Shown here: piece by piece, positions 1 through 8,054 of the stretch
Layout: each line of letters starts with the position of its first letter
Position numbering within the stretch: position 1 is the stretch's first letter
Assembly: GCA_017307755.1 (NCBI GenBank)
Contig: JAFKGQ010000023.1
Coordinates: forward strand, 1 to 64,000
Source: Chitinophagaceae bacterium
GTDB taxonomy: Bacteria; Bacteroidota; Bacteroidia; Chitinophagales; Chitinophagaceae
Reading direction: 5' to 3'
DNA length: 64,000 nucleotides
Program-made: the position numbers and the translations under genes
The notes under the pieces: model-generated
The model's input: only the letters and a program-made list of their open reading frames with translations
Told to the model about the DNA's origin: nothing
The model's database searches: none

Positions 1-1259
1 AAAGCGTTGTAGTAATTCGCTTCATAAGCACCAGCGATCCACAGACTGCCTTTCAGCCGCCAGTCCAAAAAGCTGCGAAGGACTGCACCCTGGCTGCTAA
101 AGGCGATATGATCAAAAGGTCTTCCCCAGCCTAATTTATATCCCACTCCGACACCGACAATGCTGCGGGGGTTGAGTAAATATCCTGCTGTCAATGCCAG
201 TGTGCTAAGCGCAGGCGCGAAGTATGTACTCGACTGTGTCTGCATGTCAAAACCCAATTGAATGCGGTGGAAGAAAGTCTTATTATGTTGTGGATTTGGT
301 CTGAAATCAGCTGTGATCGAATTGCTATTGCCGGCCGGCAGCTTAGCCTTTAATTTATTCATTTGATCCGTAGCGTCCTGCATCCCGTCTAGGGCAGGAT
401 TGGCGCCGGCATCTCCATGGGGCATAGCAGTACTAATACTTGCTCCAGGCCCCAGCCGTTCTACAATAGCGGCATCCACTGATGCGCGCGTTTGGAGCCC
501 CGGAATAGGCTGGCCCGATGCGGGCGTACCATTACCCGGCAGACGGAAAAGAGTGGAAAGATAACTATGGTCCTGGAAAAATTGCTGAAAAGCAGGTAGG
601 GAACGGACGCCGGTCAAGATCTTTGTAGTTAGCCGATCCGGATCGTGCAAAAGGTCTTTATATTGTTGTAGCTCTTCTCTGTAGTAGTATATTTTTTTCT
701 TAATCCCAAGCATTTTGTCATTCAGCTGAAAAGCGTGCAACTTTGTCAGCCATTCCTGTTGCCGCTGCTCTGCAAATGCAGTGAGCTTCCCGGCCTGCTG
801 CAACTGATATTGCAGCTGTAATAAGTTACGCTGTGTAGATTTTAATATCGACGGGTCAATTTTGTAATTACCCTGGGCCTTGAAAAAGAGCAAGGCGGTC
901 TGGGCACTATCCAAACCCGGCAGGTATTCCGTGAGCGGATGCAACGATAAATTAGCTGGAAAGGTATTTACTTGTTGAATCAGCCGTTCATACGCAACCT
1001 TAGGGCCAACCAATAGATTACGGGCTACCACACTGTCTTTGGAAGATAATTCTCTGCAAAGCCGAGCTTCTTTGGATTGTAGCGCTGATAACAGATGTAG
1101 GGATCTTCGCTGGATAGACATCGATAGTGCGTCATATGTATCGCCCAGCCGTATTATGTCCTGTGGACGCAAGGGAGCAGCCTGTATTGACGTGGGATCC
1201 GTCTGCGCTATAACAACAGCGCAATAGAATAACAGGCACGCAATTAATGAAATGCGCAT
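1..1259 (-). CDS. Secreted outer-membrane-type protein, C-terminus cut by window edge
   Basis: An uninterrupted frame of 419 codons runs from an ATG at 1259-1257 leftwards off the window, so the gene is partial. Residues 1-19 form a signal peptide (MRISLIACLLFYCAVVIAQ). The middle (about 130-215) is Gln/Lys/Leu-rich and probably helical or coiled coil. From about residue 310 the sequence alternates hydrophobic and polar residues with Gly/aromatic endings, as in outer-membrane beta-strands. I do not recognise a named family; this helical-region-plus-barrel layout is common among unnamed Bacteroidota proteins that accompany large surface proteins, and the partner could lie beyond the left edge. 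A 254-base gap with no gene separates it from the next gene upstream. Confidence 0.7.
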   Translation of the reverse strand, partial: MRISLIACLLFYCAVVIAQTDPTSIQAAPLRPQDIIRLGDTYDALSMSIQRRSLHLLSALQSKEARLCRELSSKDSVVARNLLVGPKVAYERLIQQVNTFPANLSLHPLTEYLPGLDSAQTALLFFKAQGNYKIDPSILKSTQRNLLQLQYQLQQAGKLTAFAEQRQQEWLTKLHAFQLNDKMLGIKKKIYYYREELQQYKDLLHDPDRLTTKILTGVRSLPAFQQFFQDHSYLSTLFRLPGNGTPASGQPIPGLQTRASVDAAIVERLGPGASISTAMPHGDAGANPALDGMQDATDQMNKLKAKLPAGNSNSITADFRPNPQHNKTFFHRIQLGFDMQTQSSTYFAPALSTLALTAGYLLNPRSIVGVGVGYKLGWGRPFDHIAFSSQGAVLRSFLDWRLKGSLWIAGAYEANYYNA

Positions 1260-1427
1260 GCCAAGCCAGTTTAATGGTTATAATAATTCTACAATAATGC
1301 TACTTTCAGCCTTTACGGATGAATGTTCAAAACCATTGAATGTGAGTTGGATGAATAGCCGAACTATGAGACTAAACGAATAGAGCAGGATAATGTCCGG
1401 AATAAAATTATAATATTACTGCCAATT

Positions 1428-1452
1428 AAAAAAGGGGAAAAACACCTTTTTT
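1428..1452 (-). terminator. Weak possible terminator (A/T-rich hairpin)
   Basis: AAAAAAGG at 1428-1435 can pair with CCTTTTTT at 1445-1452 around a 9-base loop. It lies just past the end of the minus-strand gene at 1514-2065. Only two G:C pairs hold the stem, so it may be chance. Confidence 0.25.
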
Positions 1453-1513
1453 ATCCAGTATTCAAAACCAATTATACCTGATCGTAATCGTACATTTATC
1501 ATTGCTTCGATCG

Positions 1514-2065
1514 CTACTGAAAGCTGGGGACTGTCAACGATTCAAAGCAATCCATTATTATTTTCAAATGGGACAACAGATAGGCCTTATTGGCCCTAGA
1601 TAGCGTCGACAGTTTATTACTTTTATTATGGAATATGGCATGTTGTATCTGTCCATATAAAAAACGCCCAGGGTACACTTTCAGATGATCAACCAGCAAA
1701 CTTTTATTGTGTTCAGCATTCTTACCATTCATTTCGTCCATAAGACTCTCATGTTTTTTACGCATTTCAACATATAGAGGGTCTGCAATTTTTACACTTG
1801 GGTCCCTGAGCCGGTCTTTATAGTACAACCAGATCAAGATCAGCAGTCGCGTTATATCCATCATTTGTTCCATACTGAACTTCTTTTCCATATAAAGAAA
1901 ACGCGCCAGGTTTTGAAGAGCAGGTTGTTTTTTATCCATCTCATCCAGTACAAGGCCTTTTAGTTCCCGGTCTGAAGCTTTTTTTACTTTGGTCACTATT
2001 TCATAGATCAGAGCAAGTTCAGCCTTCTCGGCAGGCGTAAATTCTTTGTTCATACTAAATATCAT
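1514..2065 (-). CDS. Hypothetical helical protein coupled to Crp/Fnr regulator
   Basis: This 183-residue protein has no signal peptide and is not recognised. It is charged and mostly helical by composition, with one hydrophobic stretch (about 70-82, ITRLLILIWLYY) that could be a buried helix or a single membrane segment. The start at 2065 shares an ATGA overlap with the stop of the upstream Crp/Fnr gene, which implies translational coupling and a joint role. A second Met five codons in (2053) is an alternative start. Position suggests an accessory partner or target of the regulator, but the sequence gives no function. Confidence 0.7.
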   Translation of the reverse strand: MIFSMNKEFTPAEKAELALIYEIVTKVKKASDRELKGLVLDEMDKKQPALQNLARFLYMEKKFSMEQMMDITRLLILIWLYYKDRLRDPSVKIADPLYVEMRKKHESLMDEMNGKNAEHNKSLLVDHLKVYPGRFLYGQIQHAIFHNKSNKLSTLSRANKAYLLSHLKIIMDCFESLTVPSFQ

Positions 2066-2688
2066 TTATTAATCTTTTTGCGACGGTGTTTACCCGCATG
2101 AGGCAGCTTCTTCTTCATCATTTTATTGGCGAACTTGGATTTCTGCACGCTAAACGTTTCCGGTGCCATACCCAGATAACTAGCCAGGGTTTTTTGACGA
2201 ACTCTTCCGATCAGTTCCGGTTGGTATTTCATCAGGAATTCAAATTTACCCATAGCAGAGAACTCCCTCATTTCATTGCGCTTTTCGGCCAATTCGTAAT
2301 AGTAGGTAAGTATCTTCCTTCCATGCCGATCAAACTCCGGGTAGTCATCATACGCCTTTTCCAACTGTTCGAAAGTGATGTAATGGAGGATACAGTCTTC
2401 CAGTGCTTCGATGTTTTCGCCAGCCGGTGTCTGGGAAAAAAAGCCTCCTACAGATACAAACAAATCGCCCTCTTTCATGATCCAGGCGGTTCTTTCTTTT
2501 CCTTTCTTATAGCGAAAACTTCTTACTGTACCCTGCTCAATAAAATAAATATTCCTGGCTACCTGTCCTTCACGTAAAATAATCTCACCTTTTTTTACGA
2601 CTTTTCTAACAAGGTGACTCCTGATATAAGTTTTTAATTCCGGAGAGAGTGGTCTGATCCTGTCAAACAGAAGGAATAGCTGATCCAT
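2062..2688 (-). CDS. Crp/Fnr-family transcriptional regulator
   Basis: The 208-residue protein has a cyclic-nucleotide-binding-like beta-roll in its first 115 residues (with GEIILREGQ and IYFIEQGTVR typical of the fold). A connecting helix follows, then a C-terminal helix-turn-helix around 165-190 (LASYLGMAPETFSVQKSKF). This is the usual Bacteroidota form, in which the beta-roll often lacks the residues needed to bind cAMP, so the signal cannot be inferred. The tail after the HTH is unusually basic (KKKLPHAGKHRRKKINK). It is the first gene of a two-gene unit with the coupled hypothetical protein. No promoter motif was clear in the 216-base gene-free stretch upstream (2689-2904). Confidence 0.85.
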   Translation of the reverse strand: MDQLFLLFDRIRPLSPELKTYIRSHLVRKVVKKGEIILREGQVARNIYFIEQGTVRSFRYKKGKERTAWIMKEGDLFVSVGGFFSQTPAGENIEALEDCILHYITFEQLEKAYDDYPEFDRHGRKILTYYYELAEKRNEMREFSAMGKFEFLMKYQPELIGRVRQKTLASYLGMAPETFSVQKSKFANKMMKKKLPHAGKHRRKKINK

Positions 2689-2904
2689 AAATAAGGTTTT
2701 TTGACATTTAATAGACGTACATAGTATAATATGTACAGCTACGGTTATGGATCAAGGGTGTATACTCGAATAGACAATACCGTAATATATAATTAACTAA
2801 AAGATGAGACGGAAAATTAATCCAGACGCTAGGGTATACTTTAGATCTTAATAAGTCGAAATACCTATTTAATGTAAGAGTCTGTACTGTGAGGAGTGTA
2901 CAAA

Positions 2905-3288
2905 TTATTTAAAACTTCTCCCAAATGTATCGGACAATACAATGATTGCTGCAAGGAGACTCGAATAGAACATGGCATGGATTCCCCACGACAATGGGGC
3001 ATCGCTTGTGGCTAATATATATGAGCCTATACCACCTATGTAAAAGTTTGTTGTACCTATTAGGATATATATAAACGATTCCCGGGAAATGCCAAGCCTA
3101 ATAATACGTAGTACTATAACAATGCTGGACAATGCCGCCAAATACGGCCAAATAAAATAAGGAAAGATAGAAAACTTTATTACGTGATAAGTTTGATTAT
3201 ATCTGAGGTATAAAAATAAGGATATGGCAAAAATGATCACGACAGACCACAAAATTTTCTGCCATCTCAGGTTCCTATCATTTGACAT
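2905..3288 (-). CDS. Small four-helix membrane protein, third gene of candidate effector unit
   Basis: The 127-residue protein has four strongly hydrophobic segments (about 10-27, 38-62, 70-90, 98-118) separated by short loops, so it is an inner-membrane protein with no recognised family. It starts 21 bases after the 141-residue secreted protein's gene and reads in the same direction, so the three genes from 5122 to 2905 form one likely transcript. If the first gene is a polymorphic effector, this is a candidate immunity or accessory protein. That role is inferred from position and size only. Confidence 0.65.
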   Translation of the reverse strand: MSNDRNLRWQKILWSVVIIFAISLFLYLRYNQTYHVIKFSIFPYFIWPYLAALSSIVIVLRIIRLGISRESFIYILIGTTNFYIGGIGSYILATSDAPLSWGIHAMFYSSLLAAIIVLSDTFGRSFK

Positions 3289-3309
3289 GTCGATGCTTTT
3301 TCTAATAAT

Positions 3310-3735
3310 TTATTTTATTGCCGGCTCCATGTGTATATTCATAAATGATTTCCGGATATAAGAAAGCCATTCTTGAATTCTTTTTTCAGCTATTTTATAA
3401 TGCTTTTTGCTCGATTCGTCATATAAAATACCTCCGTAATGACTTATTTCTATCTTTCTTGTTACTCCTCCCGATTCGAAGGTCGCGACATAAGCACCCA
3501 TCCATACTTGAGGTCGATTAGAAGGAAGTTCAGATAAGTCACCCATAAAAGATCGCATTGTATCACCGCTAAGTAGCTGGTAAGAAAAATTTTTCAAAGT
3601 GTCCAATCGATATTGAAATACGTTCTCATCTGCTATATCGTATAGCTTCCAATCTTTGGCATTATTGAATGATCCAACTTGCCCCAATAATATAAAATGA
3701 AAAAAGAGACTGATAAAAAGTAGGATAAATTTCAT
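3310..3735 (-). CDS. Small exported protein, candidate immunity protein
   Basis: The 141-residue protein opens with a long hydrophobic signal peptide (MKFILLFISLFFHFILLGQ), followed by a compact domain of about 120 residues with no cysteines and no motif I recognise. The gene begins 16 bases after the stop of the lipoprotein gene upstream, so the two are cotranscribed. An exported partner would meet the lipoprotein's C-terminal domain in the periplasm or at the outer membrane, which fits an immunity role. A chaperone or unrelated function is equally open. DNA here is A+T-richer than in the rest of the window. Confidence 0.65.
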   Translation of the reverse strand: MKFILLFISLFFHFILLGQVGSFNNAKDWKLYDIADENVFQYRLDTLKNFSYQLLSGDTMRSFMGDLSELPSNRPQVWMGAYVATFESGGVTRKIEISHYGGILYDESSKKHYKIAEKRIQEWLSYIRKSFMNIHMEPAIK

Positions 3736-3751
3736 GATTATACTTTGAGGC

Positions 3752-5122
3752 CTACTGGCAGCCTCCTATGTTTGGATGATAATTTTGTACAGTTGATCTG
3801 GTCATGTTAGGTAATGGTGCCATTTGTTTGATGTCTTCACCCAGATCGCCCGGATTACAGCCCATTCCTCCAGGCCACGAGCCAATTGTGTTAGGTAAAT
3901 AGATGCCTCCCTGAGCTAATGTCTGAAGTGCGAAGGTCGTACAATTTTCTGAGCTAAGGTTATAATTAAAGCCAGGATCATTCCCTCTACCGACACTATT
4001 TAGCATTATAAAGAAATTAGCGCTAGTTACGGAAAAAGTTCCTGATATATTGTAAGAATGGGCTTCATCATTATTCAGAATTCCTGGGGCCGTAGCGCTT
4101 CCTGGCTTTACTCCAGAGGATGGATAAAACCCAACATTCCTGGTTATCGTTGTATTCCCATAGCGTTCAGAAAATATAAGGAATGTATGCCCGACATTAA
4201 CAATATTTCCTTCATTACTTGATCCTATAGGTCCACCATTTACCCATTTATATGCAGAACGATCCCCAGGTATTGGTTGCTGGACACATACCGTCACTGT
4301 GTAAATATGATCACTTCCCCCAACATTTGTAAAACACTTGTTGTAATCCGCAATATTGGCAATAGGATTATCCGGTGGCGCCGGCGCGATAGTTGTTCCA
4401 GTGCCGCCTCCCGAACCTCCTCCACCCGAAAACCCGAGTCCTCCGCTAAATGAACTCCCATGTATCTCGTCCACTCTATCGGGCAAATACATATAAGTAC
4501 AACCCCCGGCCTGAACCCATGAATATCCACCACCAGGATCACCTGATGAATAATTATAACCATAAATAACGTTGCAGGTACGTATGATGGCTTCAGTTTG
4601 AATGTTCGTCGAATGATAAGTTTTTATTCCCTTCGGTTCCAAAAGATATTTACCAAGATTATTCCCCCACCAATCATCCACAAACACAAATCCACTGAAC
4701 ACTCCTGCCGGATCCTTTAAATAATTGGTATCCGGAAACCTGGTAAGGACCTCCAGATGATATTTTTTGTTGCTGTCACAGTAGATCAGCAATTGCGAAA
4801 GATCGTTCAGATGGAATACGTTGCCTGCACTGAACTCAGTTTTTACAAATAGGGGCAGTCTATACTCAATAGGGGCGATGAGCGCATAGCCACCGGAGGC
4901 TTTGTGTGATTTCGTCTGTCCCCATAATATTATTCTCGGAGTACGGCTTTTATAATCTATGGCTGCATGGCTGCTGCCTTCCACAGTCGATGTATCGAAG
5001 AATTTTCGTGCTTCGACAATAAATTTCTTTTCGTTTGTATCGGCGACATTGTCGGTGCTTTTCAAGCACGCAGTGAACACTGGTGCTATCAGCACCAGCA
5101 GAATAAGGTTGTTCCATTTCAT
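3752..5122 (-). CDS. Lipoprotein with variable-type C-terminal, predicted cysteine-peptidase-like domain
   Basis: The 456-residue protein has a lipoprotein signal peptide (lipobox ..FTAC around residue 19). A conserved-looking N-terminal region runs to about 230, with the phrase SGFVFVDDWWGN. A Gly/Ser hinge follows at about 228-247 (repeated GG, SGGG), then a separate C-terminal domain from about 260. That domain has His312 in GHTFL and Cys394 in ENCTTFAL, with conserved-looking PNTIGSWPGG and NPGDLGEDI after it. His before Cys is the order expected in circularly permuted papain/NlpC-P60-like hydrolases, so a Cys-His active site is plausible but not proven. An N-terminal carrier, a flexible hinge and a distinct enzyme-like tip is the architecture of polymorphic toxins. 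Two small genes follow in tight order. Function is inferred. Confidence 0.7.
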   Translation of the reverse strand: MKWNNLILLVLIAPVFTACLKSTDNVADTNEKKFIVEARKFFDTSTVEGSSHAAIDYKSRTPRIILWGQTKSHKASGGYALIAPIEYRLPLFVKTEFSAGNVFHLNDLSQLLIYCDSNKKYHLEVLTRFPDTNYLKDPAGVFSGFVFVDDWWGNNLGKYLLEPKGIKTYHSTNIQTEAIIRTCNVIYGYNYSSGDPGGGYSWVQAGGCTYMYLPDRVDEIHGSSFSGGLGFSGGGGSGGGTGTTIAPAPPDNPIANIADYNKCFTNVGGSDHIYTVTVCVQQPIPGDRSAYKWVNGGPIGSSNEGNIVNVGHTFLIFSERYGNTTITRNVGFYPSSGVKPGSATAPGILNNDEAHSYNISGTFSVTSANFFIMLNSVGRGNDPGFNYNLSSENCTTFALQTLAQGGIYLPNTIGSWPGGMGCNPGDLGEDIKQMAPLPNMTRSTVQNYHPNIGGCQ

Positions 5123-5247
5123 AGCTAAGGCTTTTAGGTTTTATGAGCTAATATAGATCGACTCATCCGGCAAAAAAATAATAAATATTAAGAAATTTCA
5201 TCCGCTGATTTTATATACTGCATCTTATTTACTCAAATGCCTTATCT

Positions 5248-5751
5248 ATGCCTCATCCAACGCTCGGAACTACATTGTTCAACCTTGCTGGTGTCACCCA
5301 TCACCTGAGATCTAAAAGTGAACCCTTAAGGCCCACCACCCCAACAGCTTTTTTTATCGAAAAGGGGCATGTGATGGAGATCCTCGATGCCGGTAGGCAC
5401 AGCAGACGCATTGTCGCCTTGTTTTTTGGACCGGGGGAATTTGCCATACCGTGCCACCCTCTCTCGGAATTGGTAAGCCTCGACGAAGTAAAGGGAAATA
5501 CTTTTACTCATGGCGTAATATTCCAGACATTGCGGAAATTCTCCGAGAGTCATATTCATTACCGCGAAATGAGAAAGCTGTATCACGAGAAAGTAGCCGC
5601 TCGTATACACTGCCTGCAAACGATGACAGATGTGCAGCGCTATAACAATATGGTCGCCTCCCAGCCCTGGATACTTAAATTGGCAAAGCCGGAAGACATT
5701 GCTTCTTATTTACGTATTTCTGTAGACCTGTTACGGGAATTGAGAAAATAG
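5248..5751 (+). CDS. Short Crp/Fnr-like regulator with a clipped HTH
   Basis: The 167-residue protein aligns in outline with Bacteroidota Crp/Fnr proteins. It has a degenerate beta-roll at about 30-85 (FFIEKGHVMEIL, RRIVALFFGPGEF), a long helix, and a C-terminal HTH (PEDIASYLRISVDLLRELRK) that stops directly after the recognition helix. It is shorter than the usual 190-200 residues at both ends. The recognition helix reads VDLLRELRK rather than the usual SRETLSRIRK type, so DNA binding may be altered. It is divergent from the effector-like lipoprotein gene across 125 bases and could control it; that link is positional only. Confidence 0.7.
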   Translation: MPHPTLGTTLFNLAGVTHHLRSKSEPLRPTTPTAFFIEKGHVMEILDAGRHSRRIVALFFGPGEFAIPCHPLSELVSLDEVKGNTFTHGVIFQTLRKFSESHIHYREMRKLYHEKVAARIHCLQTMTDVQRYNNMVASQPWILKLAKPEDIASYLRISVDLLRELRK

Positions 5752-5941
5752 CGCACCAGGAAGGGTGATAAAATATTCAAAAATATTTCGCCTTCTTCAT
5801 CGTAACTTAGTAACCCTGTAAAATGAACAAATAAACAACGTCTAAGAAAATCCAACCATTCCCACTACTCGGATAACATATTCGCTTTTCTATTAGCATA
5901 TCTCAGCGATAATACAGTATTGCTAAGATCAATTGTATGTT

Positions 5942-6874
5942 ATGCGACATAATAAGGACATCCTTTGGAAAGGATTGTTGGAAATGGTGCTTGATGACCT
6001 GTTGAGATTCGTTTTTCCGAATGCAGACCAGGTGTTTGATCTGCAAAGGGAATTCGGTTTTCTGGATAGGGAACTGGCGGAAATATTCCCCGAACCCAAC
6101 AAGGAGACGGATGTACGGATTGTCGATAAACTCGTTAAGGTCTTCCGAAAAGATGGTACGGAGGAATGGTTGTTACTCCACATCGAGGTCCAGGATAAAA
6201 CAAAAGTCAAGGATCGGGCTCTATTTCCAGAACGGATGTTCCGGTACTTTTATCGTTGTTTCGATCGCTACCGGAAGCCGGTAGCGGCAATTGCTATCTA
6301 CACCGGCCCTGACGGCAGGCAATTGCCCGACTGCTACGAATATGAGCTCATGCAGACAAAACTAAAATATCAATACAGCACGCTTTGTATCCTTGATTAT
6401 TCGGATGAAGACTTGGGGCGAAGTGATAACCCTTTTGCATGGGTAGTCCTGGCGGCTAAAAAAGCGCTGTTAAAGGGGAAGAACATAGATAAAAAATTGT
6501 TAGAAGGGAAATTATTTATTTTCAGAAAATTGTATGAAGGCGGTGTATTTCAAAGGCGAAAGCTGCAGGCTATTTTAACATTTTTGGATAATTATATCCG
6601 GTTTGAAAACCCCGAAACTAATCGTATCTTTAGAACGGAAATTGATAAGATCACCGGTAAAACAAATACCATGGATATTTTTGAACAAGTGGCGGAAATG
6701 AGAAGGCAGGAGGGCCTTGAAGAAGGCCATCGAAAAGGGTTGGAAGAAGGCGTAGAAAAGTCCGTAAAGGTATTGCTGGCAAACACCGAATTCTCTGTAG
6801 GAAAGATCGCCTCGCTAATGGGTGTACCTGTCGCGTTTGTCAGAAAATTAAGCAAAGAAATCCGCACGAAATAG
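5942..6874 (+). CDS. Rpn-family PD-(D/E)XK nuclease / putative transposase-like protein
   Basis: The 310-residue protein has the order typical of Rpn (recombination-promoting nuclease) proteins: an N-terminal helical lead, an acidic motif (ETDVRIVD near residue 50), and the catalytic strand LLLHIEVQDK with E-x-Q near 71-73, followed by a helical C-terminal half. The tail carries a Glu/Gly-rich helix (EGLEEGHRKGLEEGVEK) often seen in this family, and an HTH-like end (IASLMGVPVAFVRKLSKEI). I chose the ATG at 5942 over a TTG nine bases earlier. Rpn proteins are known for RecA-independent recombination and some act in phage defence. No partner gene or inverted terminal repeats were seen next to it. 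Confidence 0.85.
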   Translation: MRHNKDILWKGLLEMVLDDLLRFVFPNADQVFDLQREFGFLDRELAEIFPEPNKETDVRIVDKLVKVFRKDGTEEWLLLHIEVQDKTKVKDRALFPERMFRYFYRCFDRYRKPVAAIAIYTGPDGRQLPDCYEYELMQTKLKYQYSTLCILDYSDEDLGRSDNPFAWVVLAAKKALLKGKNIDKKLLEGKLFIFRKLYEGGVFQRRKLQAILTFLDNYIRFENPETNRIFRTEIDKITGKTNTMDIFEQVAEMRRQEGLEEGHRKGLEEGVEKSVKVLLANTEFSVGKIASLMGVPVAFVRKLSKEIRTK

Positions 6875-6921
6875 TCTCCAGAATACAACTACACTCCCCT
6901 TTTACTGAATTTCTTTATGCA

Positions 6922-7938
6922 TCACCCCGGCCGGTGCACCACCAGCCTCGTCTGCAGCAGCTCATGATGCGCCACATGGTCACTTGCCTGACCGGCCTGT
7001 TTATCCAGCAGTTGCAGCAGCAGTTCCGTCGCCTTTTCCCCCTGCAGATAAGGGAATTGCTCCACAGAGGCGATGGGCGCATTGTCCATATAGTTGCAGA
7101 TAGGCTCATTGGCAAAACTGACAAAACTGATATCCTCCACCTTCGCCTTTTTTATATACCGAAGACAGTCCAGCGCCACATAATCATTAAAAGTAATGAC
7201 GGCATCCGGACGTTGCTTCCCATCCAGCAGCTCCTGCATCGCCATACAGGACCCGTCCCTGGAAAGATCCGAATATACCACCAGCGAGGGATCATACTTT
7301 CTTCTCTTCTGCCAGAGCCCCTGCCGGAATGCCTCCAGCCGCTCCTGGCTGGCCGGCAGATGCCGGGGGCCGTTGATAAGGGCGATACGTTTGTGCTTAT
7401 TACTGATGAGGAAGTCGATAGCCTGCTGCATGCCCGTTGCCAGACTGCTGGCGATATAGTGGATATCCGGCATCTTGGGTATCCTGTCGAGAAAGACCAC
7501 GGGTATCTTATGCCGCTGCAACAGCTCGAAATGTTCGTAGTCCGTAGTCTCCTTGGAGATGGATATCAGTACCCCGTCGACCCGGTGGGATCTTAGCGCG
7601 TTCACCAGTTGTTTTTCCCGCTCCTGTTCGTCCCTGGACTGACAAAGCAGCACAGTATAGTTCTTTTTATACGCCACATCCTCGATACCCGTCACCATCG
7701 AGGCAAAGAAGTCCTGCGAGAGATTGGGTAGGATAACCCCGATCATAAAGGTCTTTTTCTGTTTAAAAAAAATGGCCGCCTGGTTGGGCTCGTAATTCAG
7801 TTCCGTCGCCAGCTTGCGCACCCGCATCTTTGTCCGCAGACCGATGCTGTAATGATCCTGCAGGGCCCGGGAGACGGTAGACACCGAGATGTTCAGTTGC
7901 CGGGCGATCTCTTTCATCGTAGGGGAGTGGTCGGACAT
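6922..7938 (-). CDS. LacI-family transcriptional regulator
   Basis: The 338-residue protein has an N-terminal LacI HTH and hinge (TMKEIARQLNISVSTVSRAL, near residues 8-27). A periplasmic-binding-protein-like ligand domain follows (IGVILPNLSQDFFASMVTGIEDVA, VDGVLISIS, IPVVFLDR, ending in LLLQLLDKQ). The frame opens at 7986, but the Met at 7938 places the HTH at the usual distance from the N-terminus, and I prefer it. It is divergent from the SDR operon across 116 bases containing a CG-centred palindrome, the usual arrangement for a local sugar-type repressor. The effector ligand is unknown; the neighbours suggest a carbohydrate or hydroxyacid. Confidence 0.92.
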   Translation of the reverse strand: MSDHSPTMKEIARQLNISVSTVSRALQDHYSIGLRTKMRVRKLATELNYEPNQAAIFFKQKKTFMIGVILPNLSQDFFASMVTGIEDVAYKKNYTVLLCQSRDEQEREKQLVNALRSHRVDGVLISISKETTDYEHFELLQRHKIPVVFLDRIPKMPDIHYIASSLATGMQQAIDFLISNKHKRIALINGPRHLPASQERLEAFRQGLWQKRRKYDPSLVVYSDLSRDGSCMAMQELLDGKQRPDAVITFNDYVALDCLRYIKKAKVEDISFVSFANEPICNYMDNAPIASVEQFPYLQGEKATELLLQLLDKQAGQASDHVAHHELLQTRLVVHRPG

Positions 7939-7956
7939 AGCTGTAGACTTGTATTC

Positions 7957-7964
7957 TAAAGATA
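7957..7964 (-). promoter_or_regulatory. Possible -7 element of the LacI-family gene
   Basis: The minus strand reads TATCTTTA, one base off TAnnTTTG, 18 bases before the LacI-family start. No good -33 TTG was found at the usual distance. Confidence 0.35.
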
Positions 7965-8004
7965 ACAAAAAAACAGGACCCCGCACCCGCTAAGTGATTT
8001 TGCA

Positions 8005-8014
8005 CAATCGATTG
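8005..8014. promoter_or_regulatory. Candidate LacI-family operator
   Basis: CAATCGATTG is a perfect 10-bp palindrome with a central CG, the core shape of LacI-family operators. It sits between the divergent LacI-family gene and the SDR operon, 27 bases ahead of the SDR -7 element. That position suits repression of the operon and possibly autoregulation. It is short enough that chance cannot be excluded. Confidence 0.45.
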
Positions 8015-8040
8015 ATAGAACACAAAATGACAGGGAGACG

Positions 8041-8048
8041 TAGATTTG
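8041..8048 (+). promoter_or_regulatory. Bacteroidota -7 element, SDR operon
   Basis: TAGATTTG matches TAnnTTTG exactly and ends six bases before the ATG at 8055. Transcription would start at or next to the ATG, giving a leaderless or nearly leaderless mRNA. Confidence 0.5.
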
Positions 8049-8054
8049 ATCACC

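Noticed and set aside
5771..5788. AAATATT/AATATTT inverted repeat after the short Crp/Fnr gene
   Set aside because: Entirely A/T with a weak stem; not a convincing terminator.
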